64,000 nucleotides of DNA from Microbacterium oleivorans NBRC 103075 (GCF_001552475.1 NZ_BCRG01000001.1:248001-312000), one strand, 5' to 3'; shown: positions 1-8,160, counted from the first letter of the stretch. Made by a program: numbers and translations. Notes: generated by a model not told the origin, from the letters alone.

Positions 1-713
1 CACAGCTCGCGGACGGCGGCGGCGGCATCCGTGTCGCGCACCCGACGGTGCAGGCGCACCTCGCCGCGGACGTCGTGCCCGGCGTCGCGCAGCGCCGTGA
101 GCGCGGCGTCGAGGGTGCGGACGGTGCCGGGGCCGTCGACGCTCGGGCGGAGGTCCTTGAGGTGCACGCCGACGACGCGCCCGGTCCCGAGAGCGGGCTC
201 GACCGCTGCGGAGCGCGGCAAGACCGACGGATGCGGGATGACGGTCGCGGAACGACCCCATCGTTCGTGGGCGATGCGTGCCGCCCCCGCAGTCAGGGTG
301 ATGACCGCGTCGGCACCGGCCATCAGTTCGTCGAGCTGCGCGAGGTAAGCGGAGCTGTCGCCGAGCTGCGGATGCTCGAGGTCGTGCAGCGTGAAGACGA
401 CGGGCCAGCCGGCGGCATGTGCGGACTCGAGACAGGCGGTGAGGTGCCCGGGCGGAAATGATTCGGTTCCGAAGTGGATGTGCAGGAGCGAGGCCTCGTC
501 GGCGTAGGCGCGGATCCACGCCGGGTCTAGTGCTGCCGGCGGCCACCACACGGCTGGATCCGCTCCGGGCGCGATCGGGTCCGGAAGTACGGCGATGCGC
601 GGATCGGAGGCTACCCGCTGAACGTACGGATGGGCCGCAGGGATCGACACGATCGTGACTGTTCCGGTGGATTCCGCACCCTCCGGGGTGCCGATTCGCG
701 TGGTCGTCGCCAC
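1..713 (-). CDS. Glycosyltransferase-like protein, C-terminus cut off by window edge
   Basis: About 237 codons are visible, reading leftwards from a GTG at 713; the rest lies outside the window. The start is supported by an AGGAG ribosome site seven bases upstream. The reading frame is open with strong GC3 bias. The N-terminal half contains LHIHFGTE and a VVFTLHDLEHP segment followed by GADAVITLT and VIPHPSV, the pattern of the acceptor domain of GT-B glycosyltransferases (GT4-like). It resembles the protein at 841-1881 in layout (TLTLHDVPQT, RVVVNSHHE) and is transcribed divergently from it. The likely role is sugar transfer in cell-surface glycan synthesis; donor and acceptor cannot be told. 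The catalytic C-terminal domain is not visible, so the family call is moderate. Confidence 0.6.
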   Translation of the reverse strand, partial: MATTTRIGTPEGAESTGTVTIVSIPAAHPYVQRVASDPRIAVLPDPIAPGADPAVWWPPAALDPAWIRAYADEASLLHIHFGTESFPPGHLTACLESAHAAGWPVVFTLHDLEHPQLGDSSAYLAQLDELMAGADAVITLTAGAARIAHERWGRSATVIPHPSVLPRSAAVEPALGTGRVVGVHLKDLRPSVDGPGTVRTLDAALTALRDAGHDVRGEVRLHRRVRDTDAAAAVREL

Positions 714-840
714 TGTTCTCCTTTCGACGGCGTCGCGCCGTCCAGAAGAATGGGTGCGCCCAACGCCCCGACCGTACGCGGGAAGATCCGTTCGGAGAGG
801 GGGGCTTGACCTTCCCCCTGCGGGCGGATAACTATGCGAG

Positions 841-1881
841 GTGATCTCTCCGCCTCCCCTTCTGCTCGTGCTCGGCCCGGACGGCCACGGGGTGACGCAG
901 TACGCAGGCGACGTGGCGGTCGCGGTGACAGCTGTGAACCCGGACGCGCGGATCGTCCGGGTGGCTGACGTCCCCGCGGCTGATCGGGCTCTGGCCGATG
1001 AGGCGCCCGGAACGCCCGTCCACCTGCACGCGACCGACCGCCTGTTCGGCACCGGACCGGAGGATGCCGCCGAGGTCGTCGAGCGCTGGGCTGCCCGGTG
1101 CCGGCTCACCCTGACGCTTCACGATGTTCCGCAGACCTCCGACGGCACCATGTTCGAGCGCCGCCGCGCCGCGTACTCCCGGATGGTCTCCGCGGCAGCG
1201 CGAGTCGTGGTCAACAGCCACCACGAGCAGCTCCTGATGGACGAGTTCCTGCCGCGCTCGGCACGCGCTGACGCCATCGCGCTGGGGGCGCGCAGCGGCA
1301 TCCCGTCGGTGCCTCCGCCGCTCGAGGTCGACAGTGACCTTCGCGTCCTCATCGCCGGTTTCGTCTATCCCGGTAAAGGACACCGGCCCGCTGTTCTCGC
1401 GGCCGCCCGAGCGGCAGACTCGCTCCGGGAGCGCGGCGAGGACGTCGGTGAAGTAGCCGTCCGCGCGATCGGCGCGCCCTCGAGGGGGCACGACGGGGAC
1501 GTGACGCAGCTGCGGGAGGATGCCGCAGCCCTCGGTGTCTCGTTCGAGGTGACCGGATTCCTCGCCGACGACGCGTTCGCGAGGGAGCTGGTGGGTCCCG
1601 GCATCCCTCTCGCGGCCCACGAGCACGTCTCGGCGTCTCGCTCGATGCTCGACTGGGTCGAAGCCGGGCGTTGCCCGCTCGTGGTCGACTCCCGGTACGC
1701 CGCCGAGATGGACGAACTCCGCCCCGGGACGATCGTCCGCTACGCCGCAGGCGACCTGGCGGACCATCTCGTCGACGCCTGGCTCGACCCGGCATCCACC
1801 CGCCTCGCCTCGGACGCATCGCTGGCGCCGACGCTCGACGACGTGGCCGCGTCGTATCTGGCGTGGTGGGCGGCCGCCTGA
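841..1881 (+). CDS. GT4-like glycosyltransferase
   Basis: 346 residues from GTG 841. The N-terminal part has GPDGHGVTQYA, a glycine-rich loop typical of GT-B donor-side domains, then LTLHDVPQT and VVVNSHHEQ. The C-terminal half has VLIAGFVYPGKGHRPAV, the usual start of the nucleotide-sugar domain of GT4 enzymes, and VSASRSMLDWVEAGRCPLVV in the donor-binding region. It shows no signal peptide or membrane segment, so it should act at the cytoplasmic face. There is no good ribosome site; a TTGACC at 806 and a TAACTA-like -10 ending about six bases before the start suggest a leaderless transcript. Its stop overlaps the next glycosyltransferase start by one base, so the two form an operon. Acceptor and sugar are unknown. 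Confidence 0.65.
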   Translation: MISPPPLLLVLGPDGHGVTQYAGDVAVAVTAVNPDARIVRVADVPAADRALADEAPGTPVHLHATDRLFGTGPEDAAEVVERWAARCRLTLTLHDVPQTSDGTMFERRRAAYSRMVSAAARVVVNSHHEQLLMDEFLPRSARADAIALGARSGIPSVPPPLEVDSDLRVLIAGFVYPGKGHRPAVLAAARAADSLRERGEDVGEVAVRAIGAPSRGHDGDVTQLREDAAALGVSFEVTGFLADDAFARELVGPGIPLAAHEHVSASRSMLDWVEAGRCPLVVDSRYAAEMDELRPGTIVRYAAGDLADHLVDAWLDPASTRLASDASLAPTLDDVAASYLAWWAAA

Positions 1882-3125
1882 TGGCCAACGGCATCGCCCT
1901 CCCGGGCAACCGGTGGGATCTGCTGGACGGGATCGTGCCCGACACCCCGCCCGCCGTCTCCGTCATCGTTGCGCACTACGAACAGCCCGCCCAGCTCGCT
2001 CGGTGCCTCGCGGCGCTCGCCGGGCAGGACCATCCGCAGGACCGGCTCGAGGTGATCGTCGCCGACGACGGGTCGGCCGAGGCGCCGGAGGTGCCTGCGG
2101 GGGTGCGGCTCGTCCGCCAGGCCGACGAGGGATTCCGCCTCGCCGCGGTGCGGAACCTCGGCGCTCTCCACGCGACCGGCGACGTGCTCGTGTTCCTCGA
2201 TGCCGACACCGTCCCCGAGCCCGCCTTCATCAGAGAGCTGAGTCGGATGCCGGGGCTCGCCCCCGATGTGGTGGCAGCCGGCCGGCGGCGACACGCAGAC
2301 CTGGACGGTGTGTCGCCGGTTGCCGACGTGCGCACCGTGCTCGAGGGCCGGCGGCTGGCCGAGCCGACCTGGTTGGCCGACGCGTACCGCCGCTCCGGTG
2401 ACCTGCTGGCCGTCGACGACCGCAGCTACCGGCACGTGATCGGCGCGGTCGTCGCGTGCTCGCGCACGATGTTCGAGGCGTCGGGCGGCTTCGACGAGGA
2501 CTTCCGCGCCTATGGCGGTGAGGACTGGGAGTGGACCTACCGCGCGTGGCTGCAGGGCGCCGTGCTCGCCTATGTGCCGTCTGCCGTGGCCTGGCACGAC
2601 GGACCGGATGCCGGGGCGCGCGACGACCACGACCTCATCGCCCGGAACGCCGAGGCCGTTCTGCTGGCCGACCTCATCCCGGTGCCGGGATCCCGACCGC
2701 ACGGGCGGCCGACGTCGCGCGTGGACATCGCAGTCACACCGCCGGCCGGCGCGTCCGAGGCGGCTGCTTTCGTGAGCGTCGACTCGGTCCTTGCTGACGT
2801 GCCCGGGTCAGAACTGGTCGAAGAGATCCGCTCCGACCCGCGCCTCGACTGGGTGCGCATCCACATCGAAATCGTCCGCCCGGTCCGAGTCGGGACAGGT
2901 CTCCGCGACGCCGTCGAGCGAGTGGCCCGCGACAGCCTCGGCCTCCTCGTCGTCCTCGACGACGACGGTTCACCGCTCATCCGCATCCACTCCTGCCGTG
3001 CGGCAGCGAGGGAGCGCAGATGGGGGAGGAACGACCTGTTCCCCCGCGTCGCGGACCGCGTCGAGGGTGTGATGCCGCTCGCCGGGGAGCCTGACGTCGC
3101 CGCCTATCTCGGTGGCTGGGGCTGA
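1881..3125 (+). CDS. GT2 family glycosyltransferase with extra C-terminal domain
   Basis: 414 residues from ATG 1881, chosen because it overlaps the stop of the preceding gene (TGATG). The GT-A fold is clear: PAVSVIVAHYEQPAQLARCL near residue 24, VIVADDGS (nucleotide-binding Asp), VFLDADTVPE (DxD metal motif) around residue 110, then GGFDEDFRAYGGEDWEW, the acceptor/catalytic ED loop, around residue 210. About 130 residues after the GT-A core have no motif I recognise. There is no membrane segment. With the upstream GT4-like gene it probably makes part of a secreted or wall-linked polysaccharide. Family assignment is firm, substrate unknown. Confidence 0.8.
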   Translation: MANGIALPGNRWDLLDGIVPDTPPAVSVIVAHYEQPAQLARCLAALAGQDHPQDRLEVIVADDGSAEAPEVPAGVRLVRQADEGFRLAAVRNLGALHATGDVLVFLDADTVPEPAFIRELSRMPGLAPDVVAAGRRRHADLDGVSPVADVRTVLEGRRLAEPTWLADAYRRSGDLLAVDDRSYRHVIGAVVACSRTMFEASGGFDEDFRAYGGEDWEWTYRAWLQGAVLAYVPSAVAWHDGPDAGARDDHDLIARNAEAVLLADLIPVPGSRPHGRPTSRVDIAVTPPAGASEAAAFVSVDSVLADVPGSELVEEIRSDPRLDWVRIHIEIVRPVRVGTGLRDAVERVARDSLGLLVVLDDDGSPLIRIHSCRAAARERRWGRNDLFPRVADRVEGVMPLAGEPDVAAYLGGWG

Positions 3126-3656
3126 CCCGAACTCCCCGATTATCGGAGGGCGCCGCCATCCCGTCTGAGGGATCGTGTTGTGTCTTCGGCCCAGGTCTGG
3201 TTTCATTGCGGCGGGGACACCGGCCGTGCCCGCCTGGGGAGGCGAGCACAACGGCGACGAGTGGGATCGTCGTCGGCACCGGTCTATGGCCCGCATCTCT
3301 TGCTCGGGATGCGTGCGTCTGGGGAAGAGCATGGGGACACCGGGGACATCCGTCGCACGCGCATCGGCGTGCGCGCAGAGAGGCGCTTCATCGCGCATTG
3401 TCACGGCATTCGCCGAGCCCGTCGGTCGTCTCTCGAAGATCGCCCCCATCCGATCTGCGGGCCGTTCCGAACCTCACGGGAAGTCGTGTGGTTCCCCCGG
3501 GGTCTTCGCGCGTCTTCGTGGGGGAGGCGGCGACCCGAAGAGCCGCCTCGGAAACACCGGTAGTGAGCGGGGTGCTCGATGCCGTCCGGGGGGCGGCGCG
3601 AGCCGTCGGGGGACGCTTTCGGGGGGCTCCACCCACATGGGGAATCTGGGGAAGAA
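3126..3656. other. 531-bp non-coding leader rich in TGGGGA motifs
   Basis: No convincing gene: short open frames lack a ribosome site and codon bias. The stretch carries repeated (C/A)TGGGGA words at 3234, 3319, 3331, 3637 and 3646, and an exact 11-base repeat GGGGACACCGG at 3213 and 3333. It lies directly upstream of the Gfo/Idh gene at 3657 and probably holds its promoter and operator sites. Confidence 0.5.
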
Positions 3657-4724
3657 GTGAACAGACGACTTAATGTCGCCGTGATCGGTGCCGGGTACTG
3701 GGGACCCAACCTCGCACGCAATCTGCGCGCGAGTCGCGAGTGGAATCTCGCTGCGATCTGCGATGTCGACATCGACCGCGCCCGTCGAGTTGCCGACGCC
3801 GTCGGCGGTGCCCCGGTCACGGCTGATGTGCAGTCGATCCTGGCTGATCCGCTGATCGATGCGGTCGCGATCGCCACGCCCGCGCGCACCCACCACGCGA
3901 TCGCGATGGCCGCCCTCGACGCCGGCAAACACGTCATGGCCGAGAAGCCGTTGGCCGACACCCCGGAGCACGGGGCCGAGATGGTGCAGCGCGCCGCCGA
4001 GCGTGGGCTGGTCCTCATGGCCGACCACACGTCCTGCTACACGCCGGCTGTGCTCAAGATGCGCGAAGTGATCGCATCGGGCGAGATCGGCGACGTCCTC
4101 TTCGTCGACAGCCTGCGGATCAACTTCGGCCTCATCCAGCCCGACGTCGACGTCTTCTGGGACCTCGCTCCGCATGACCTGTCGATCATGGACTTCGTCC
4201 TTCCGGGAGGCCTGCACGCGACGTCGGTCTCGGCGCACGGATCCGACCCGCTGAGTTCCGGCAAGTCATCGATCGGCCACCTGGCGATGCCCCTCACCGA
4301 TGGTGTGATGGCTCACCTGCACGTCAACTGGTTGAGCCCGACCAGGACGCGCCGCATGGTGATCGGCGGTACGCGGCACACGCTCGTATGGGACGACCTG
4401 AACCCGCAGCAGCGGCTCAGCATTTACGACCGCGGCGTCGACATCTCGTCGATCTCGCGTGCGACCGCGAAGGATCGGCGCGCGGCCAACATCTCCTACC
4501 GGGTCGGAGATACCCGAGCATCGGCTTTCGAGGAGCGGGAGGCCCTCGGCTCTGTCGTCGCCGAGTTTGCGGGGGCCATCCGCGAGAACCGGGACCCGCG
4601 AACGAGCGGCGCCGCGGGGCTGCGCGTCCTGTCGATTCTGGATGCTGCAGCGGGCAGCCTGGCCGCGTTCGGCGCCCCGCACCCTCTCGGACACGAGTCT
4701 CACCGAGCGGACGTGGCGGCATGA
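3657..4724 (+). CDS. Gfo/Idh/MocA sugar oxidoreductase (WlbA/WbpB-like)
   Basis: 355 residues from GTG 3657; a weak GGGGAA precedes it, and the Rossmann strand VAVIGAGYWGPNLARN begins five residues in, which fixes the start. The GAGYWGPN fingerprint is typical of the branch containing nucleotide-sugar 3-dehydrogenases. EKPLA near residue 103 carries the catalytic-site lysine, and WDLAPHDLSIMDF near 167 supplies the conserved histidine/aspartate region. The enzyme should oxidise or reduce a (nucleotide-)sugar hydroxyl with NAD(P). It overlaps the following DegT gene by four bases. In WlbA-WlbC type pathways a 3-keto sugar made by such an enzyme is then transaminated, but here the partner lacks the catalytic lysine, so the product is unclear. 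Confidence 0.8.
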   Translation: MNRRLNVAVIGAGYWGPNLARNLRASREWNLAAICDVDIDRARRVADAVGGAPVTADVQSILADPLIDAVAIATPARTHHAIAMAALDAGKHVMAEKPLADTPEHGAEMVQRAAERGLVLMADHTSCYTPAVLKMREVIASGEIGDVLFVDSLRINFGLIQPDVDVFWDLAPHDLSIMDFVLPGGLHATSVSAHGSDPLSSGKSSIGHLAMPLTDGVMAHLHVNWLSPTRTRRMVIGGTRHTLVWDDLNPQQRLSIYDRGVDISSISRATAKDRRAANISYRVGDTRASAFEEREALGSVVAEFAGAIRENRDPRTSGAAGLRVLSILDAAAGSLAAFGAPHPLGHESHRADVAA

Positions 4725-5905
4725 CCCCGACAGCGGGCCCCCGCATCGACGTCATGGTCCCGTGCCTCGGTCAGGAGGAGACCGACGCGGTCGCCGAGGT
4801 GATCGCGAGCGGCTGGGTCGCGCAGGGGCCGAGGGTGGCCCGTTTCGAGCACGAGTTCGCGGCCGCGATGCAGGCGCCCTATGCCGTCGCCACAACGAGC
4901 TGCGCCACCGCGCTTCACCTCGCGCTCATCGTCGCAGGCGTCCGTCCCGGCGACGACGTCGTCGTGCCGTCGCTGGTCTCCCTCGCGACGATGAACGCGA
5001 TCCGGTATGTCGGGGCGTACCCCGTCTTCGCGGATGTCGACCCGTCCACCGGCACGGTCTCGGGCGTGACGGTCGAGAGCTCTCTCACGCCCGCGACGAC
5101 AGCGGTCATCGCGGTCGATCACGCCGGCGTTCCCGTCGATCTGCGGGGCATCCGCGCCGTCACCGATCCACTCGGGATCGTCGTGATCGAGGATGCGGCG
5201 TCGGCTGCCGGCTCGACGCACCACGGCCGCCCGGTCGGGGCTGACGCTGAGCTGACCGTGTGGTCGTTCCACCCGCACGCGGTGCTGACCACGGGTGAGG
5301 GCGGCATGCTCACGACGACCCACGCGGCGTGGGCTGCACGGGCGCAGCGCCTTCGCGAGCACGCCGCGAGCGTGCTCGCGGCGAATCGCAACGAGAACGT
5401 GCTTCCGCCTGCCGAGGGGGAGGGCGAGATCGGTTGGAATTTCCGGATGACCGACCTGCAGGCCGCTGTCGGGCTTGCGCAGCTGGAGCGTCTCCCCGAG
5501 ATCGTGCGTCATCGGCGCGAGATCGCCGACCGCTACCGTTCCGAACTCGCCGATGTCACCGGTCTTCGGTTCGTCGCCGATCCTGACTGGGGGACGAGCA
5601 ACGCGCAGTCGTTCTGGGTCGCGGTGGAGGAGGCGTACCCCGTGGATCGAGACGATCTGCTCGTCGCGCTCGCCGAGTCTGCGGTCACGGCCGAGCGAGG
5701 CAGTCCCGCGATCCACCGACTCGCGTCCTACGAGGCGCTGACACCGACGGAAGGCCTCTGGGGTGCGGAGCGCTTCGCTGAGGCCACGCTGGTCCTTCCC
5801 TTGCACCACTCGCTGACCGAGGCCGAGCAGAATCGCGTCATCGCGCTCCTCCGGGACCCTCGTACGCCGCTGTCGACCGGCGTCGCGGCCGAGACCGCGC
5901 GGTAA
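4721..5905 (+). CDS. DegT/DnrJ/EryC1/StrS family protein lacking the PLP lysine
   Basis: 394 residues from ATG 4721 (ATGA overlap with the oxidoreductase). The fold-type I aminotransferase layout is complete: GSGW-like IASGWVAQGPRVARFE, TTSCATALHLAL, VVPSLVSLATMNAIRYVGAYPVFADVD, IEDAASAAGS, and SFHPHAVLTTGEGG. In active family members the last motif reads SFHPxK; the lysine that forms the Schiff base with PLP is Ala187 here (codon 5279-5281), preceded by His186. The residue usually glutamine after the conserved aspartate (Asp158) is Ser161. The frame is intact and codon use is normal, so this is not simple decay. It may be a non-catalytic partner, a regulator, or an enzyme with a displaced base, as the dehydratases ColD and E1 use histidine instead of lysine. 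Confidence 0.8.
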   Translation: MTPTAGPRIDVMVPCLGQEETDAVAEVIASGWVAQGPRVARFEHEFAAAMQAPYAVATTSCATALHLALIVAGVRPGDDVVVPSLVSLATMNAIRYVGAYPVFADVDPSTGTVSGVTVESSLTPATTAVIAVDHAGVPVDLRGIRAVTDPLGIVVIEDAASAAGSTHHGRPVGADAELTVWSFHPHAVLTTGEGGMLTTTHAAWAARAQRLREHAASVLAANRNENVLPPAEGEGEIGWNFRMTDLQAAVGLAQLERLPEIVRHRREIADRYRSELADVTGLRFVADPDWGTSNAQSFWVAVEEAYPVDRDDLLVALAESAVTAERGSPAIHRLASYEALTPTEGLWGAERFAEATLVLPLHHSLTEAEQNRVIALLRDPRTPLSTGVAAETAR

Positions 5906-6270
5906 GAGCGGCATAGGTCGCCGACAGGACCGGCGCTCGCGCGCGCCGTGCCGGGACTTGAGAGCCCCTCGGATGACCGCGACTGCCTGGTAACTGTCGA
6001 GGACCTCAGGTGAGCCTCTGGGTGTCTGCTGACTGCTCTTACGAGCCTTTGAGCGCCTGGTGGTCAGAGCGGCGTCCCGAGGGCGCTGGGGGCATCCATC
6101 AGGCGGGCACGGACGGACGGGGGGAGGTCCGGCCGTGCCCGCGTGCGGGTGACGGTTCTAGCTGTGTGACGAGCCGAGCATCAGTGGACGGCCGGGAAGG
6201 CCGTGGGTCCCTCGACGAGGCACCGATTCACCGATCACTTCGGCTCGAGCATGAGCCGCCACGTTCATCC

Positions 6271-6311
6271 GGGTCTCGCGCGACCTCGCCGTTGAGGTGC
6301 GCGCAAGACCC
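6271..6311. repeat. Long hairpin 1
   Basis: Left arm 6271-6287 (GGGTCTCGCGCGACCTC) pairs with right arm 6294-6311 (GAGGTGCGCGCAAGACCC) around a GCCGTT loop. Sixteen pairs form, with one mismatch and one bulged base. No T-run follows on either strand. Confidence 0.6.
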
Positions 6312-6374
6312 GAGTTGCTGAGAGAGAAGACACGCCGTGCGCGGCGCGCGAGTCGAGTGGATGTGACGTCCGGC

Positions 6375-6423
6375 GTGACACCGTCGGAGGCCGCGATCGA
6401 TGCGCAGCTCCGACGGTGTTCAC
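6375..6423. repeat. Long hairpin 2
   Basis: Perfect 12-bp arms ACACCGTCGGAG (6378-6389) and CTCCGACGGTGT (6408-6419) enclose an 18-nt loop. Three more pairs (GTG 6375 with CAC 6421) form past a single bulged T. No T-run follows. Confidence 0.6.
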
Positions 6424-6812
6424 GCTGGTGACGGAACGCGTCGGCTGAGGGGCTCAGCTTCTGCGCCGGGGCGTGATGCGAATCGGGTGACATCGGGTTC
6501 GGGCCCGTCGTCATGATTGCTCACCCGTCGTGACGCAGCAGGGCTCTGCGTCGTGGGCGGCACCGTGCCGGCGCGCGCCCGTCTTCCGTTCTGTCCCCAT
6601 GAACGTGTTGTTCCCCCCAAAATCAACGCAGGCCCCAACCTGCGCTTTCCCCGATGTGCGGATCCGATCCGCGACCTTTCTTGCGTGACACCCGTCCCCT
6701 TCGGTGCCACCCCGGTGCGCCGACCCCTCGGCTCGCCGTTCTGTCTTCCCTCTCCCGGCCTGACAACGACCGACCACGCTCAGCCCCCGCTGATCGTGAG
6801 GTTTCTGAAACC

Positions 6813-6851
6813 CTTCGTACGGGCTCGTTGCGTGAACGAGGCCGTACGAAG
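6813..6851. repeat. Long hairpin 3
   Basis: Arms CTTCGTACGGGCTCGTT (6813-6829) and AACGAGGCCGTACGAAG (6835-6851) pair at 16 of 17 positions around the loop GCGTG. It is the strongest fold in this gap. No T-run follows, so a regulatory RNA structure or protein site is as likely as a terminator. Confidence 0.65.
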
Positions 6852-6985
6852 AGTCCAGGCAGACATGGTCACGGCCCCCAAGCACGCTTCCACTTCCTCT
6901 GCAGCCACCTTGTGCCTTCTGACTCCCCAAAGTCCTTCCAGCGGCGATATTCGAACGTTACCGGCGCGCGGCGCGTCCACCAATA

Positions 6986-7025
6986 GGGGGACAAACCTAA
7001 TCTTGTGTCCCCCAAATGGGGGACA
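6986..7025. promoter_or_regulatory. Three GGGGGACA half-sites around a -10 element
   Basis: GGGGGACA occurs at 6986-6993 and 7018-7025, and its complement TGTCCCCC at 7006-7013. The last two form the perfect palindrome TGTCCCCCAAATGGGGGACA (7006-7025). A TAATCT -10-like element lies between the first two half-sites (6998-7003). The site sits about 135 bases before the wall-protein start and is a good operator candidate. Confidence 0.5.
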
Positions 7026-7158
7026 TGTAGGGGTGTGATTAGGGGGTTATGAGGGGATGACGGGAGCCCCCCTCCGCGGGTTCGGATGTAGCGTGACGAA
7101 CGAAAGACGAGCGCGCGCTCACCCGAGGCGCGACTCGAAGGCCCTTGGGGAGGCTTAC

Positions 7159-7818
7159 ATGTGGGGGAATATTTGGCGCGCCACGATCGTGGTCGCCGTT
7201 GTCGCGGGTGCCGGAGCTACGCCGGCATTCGCAGCGGACGGGACGTACGTCCCGAACACTCCGGAACCGGGGTTGGGCGGGTCGGTCGTGCAGTCGCTGT
7301 GCGTTCGCCAGGCACCGTCGATCGACTACTCGATCGATCGCGTGGACGCATCAACGGCTGCACGCTCCTCGTCCGCTGAGCTCGTGCTCTCGCGGGGCGG
7401 TCGCCAGATCGTGGTGCCTCTCGCCGTGGATGCTGCGGGTAACGGGTCCGGCACCGTGCTGTGGCCGGGGGTCGAGGTTGCAGGGAACGGTGCGGTCACC
7501 GCGCTCCCGGGCTGGGTGCGTTCGGGCGACGACTGGGAGCCGCGCGATGACGCCGCGGTCTGGACGACCGGCGACATCACGGCTCAGCTGCGTGTCGGCG
7601 ACGACACGGTCGCCGTTCCGCTGGCGTACCCCGGGTATTCCGACGACTGCGCGACGCCCGTGGGCGTCGCCTCGGGCGGAATCTCCGGCGGTTCGGGATC
7701 GGGGATCCTGGCGCACACCGGTGGGCAGCTGCCCGTCGCGGCGGCCGTCGGCGGAGCCGCTGCGGTCGCCGCAGGCGTGTTCCTCGTATCCCGCCGCCGT
7801 CGCCGCGTCGAAGCCTGA
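7159..7818 (+). CDS. Small wall-anchored surface protein with LAHTG sorting signal
   Basis: 219 residues from ATG 7159, preceded by a strong GGGGAGG site six bases upstream. Residues 1-25 form a Sec signal peptide ending GATPAFA-A. The mature part has two conserved cysteines (in SLCVRQ and DDCATP) and a run of beta-strand-like segments (SAELVLSRGGRQIVVPLAV). A glycine/serine-rich stretch GGISGGSGSG leads into LAHTGGQLP, a hydrophobic helix and a RRRRR tail: a C-terminal sortase signal of the LAxTG type used by class E sortases in actinobacteria. No sortase gene is in the window. Its position between glycan genes and a LuxR regulator suggests a wall or capsule structural protein. The ligand, if any, is unknown. 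Confidence 0.75.
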   Translation: MWGNIWRATIVVAVVAGAGATPAFAADGTYVPNTPEPGLGGSVVQSLCVRQAPSIDYSIDRVDASTAARSSSAELVLSRGGRQIVVPLAVDAAGNGSGTVLWPGVEVAGNGAVTALPGWVRSGDDWEPRDDAAVWTTGDITAQLRVGDDTVAVPLAYPGYSDDCATPVGVASGGISGGSGSGILAHTGGQLPVAAAVGGAAAVAAGVFLVSRRRRRVEA

Positions 7819-7823
7819 GTGAA

Positions 7824-7852
7824 CGCCGGCGACCCGTCACAGGTCGCCGGCG
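7824..7852 (+). terminator. Hairpin terminator after wall protein gene
   Basis: Eleven-bp GC-rich perfect arms CGCCGGCGACC (7824-7834) and GGTCGCCGGCG (7842-7852) enclose a 7-nt loop, six bases after the stop codon. There is no T-run, as is common in actinobacteria. Confidence 0.65.
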
Positions 7853-8076
7853 GCACTCTGCATCGTGTGATCAGTGGCGTATCCGACCCGTCTGGGGAAG
7901 GCATACGGCCACTATTTACGGTGCCTGTGTGAAGATCGCGCTCTATCCCTGTTGCGGCAGAGGCCTTTCCATTAGCATGAGAGCGCCATCCCCAAGGATT
8001 CCGACCGTTCCCCAAGCGGCATAGACGCGCACTGTCCCCAAACTCTGGGCGTCTTCGGGTACATCCGGATGGCTAC

Positions 8077-8144
8077 GCGGACCCTCTCCCGCCTCAGTCC
8101 CCACTGATCGGGCCCGAGAGGGTCCGCTCTCTTGTGCGGACCCT
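8077..8144. terminator. Three-armed, mutually exclusive hairpin
   Basis: Arm 1 (GCGGACCCTCTC, 8077-8088) pairs perfectly with arm 2 (GAGAGGGTCCGC, 8116-8127), with a small inner hairpin TCAGT-CCCC-ACTGA. Arm 3 (GCGGACCCT, 8136-8144) repeats arm 1 and can pair instead with nine bases of arm 2 around TCTCTTGT. It lies 17 bases past the end of the regulator gene and probably ends that transcript. Confidence 0.6.
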
Positions 8145-8160
8145 GCGGTCGTCGGACGTG

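Larger units (their letters stand above)
5906..7158. other. 1.25-kb non-coding region with three long hairpins and CCCCAA sites
   Basis: I find no supported gene here; open frames have no ribosome site and no GC3 bias, and base composition is less GC-rich than neighbouring genes. It contains three long imperfect or perfect hairpins (6271-6311, 6375-6423, 6813-6851), CCCCAA words at 6615, 6633, 6876, 6925 and 7010, and a cluster of three GGGGGACA half-sites at 6986-7025 just upstream of the wall-protein gene. A structured or regulatory RNA is possible but not shown. Confidence 0.5.
7819..8160. other. Non-coding gap between wall protein and LuxR regulator ends
   Basis: This 342-bp gap has no gene. 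It contains a terminator hairpin after the wall protein (7824-7852), three TCCCCAA words at 7989, 8009 and 8035, a TCTGGGGAAG at 7891, and a three-armed terminator-like structure (8077-8144) after the regulator. A TAGCAT -10-like element at 7973 suggests some transcription inside the gap. Confidence 0.5.

Noticed and set aside
3131..3150. CCGAT-T-ATCGG palindrome after the GT2 gene as a terminator
   Set aside because: The one-base loop cannot form a hairpin; it may be a chance palindrome.
3175..3673. Overlapping open frames upstream of the Gfo/Idh gene
   Set aside because: All three frames are equally open, which is usual for GC-rich non-coding DNA, and none has a ribosome site.
6010..7038. 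Open frames in the 5906-7158 gap
   Set aside because: No ribosome site, no GC3 bias and no recognisable domain; the hairpins and repeated words argue for non-coding DNA.
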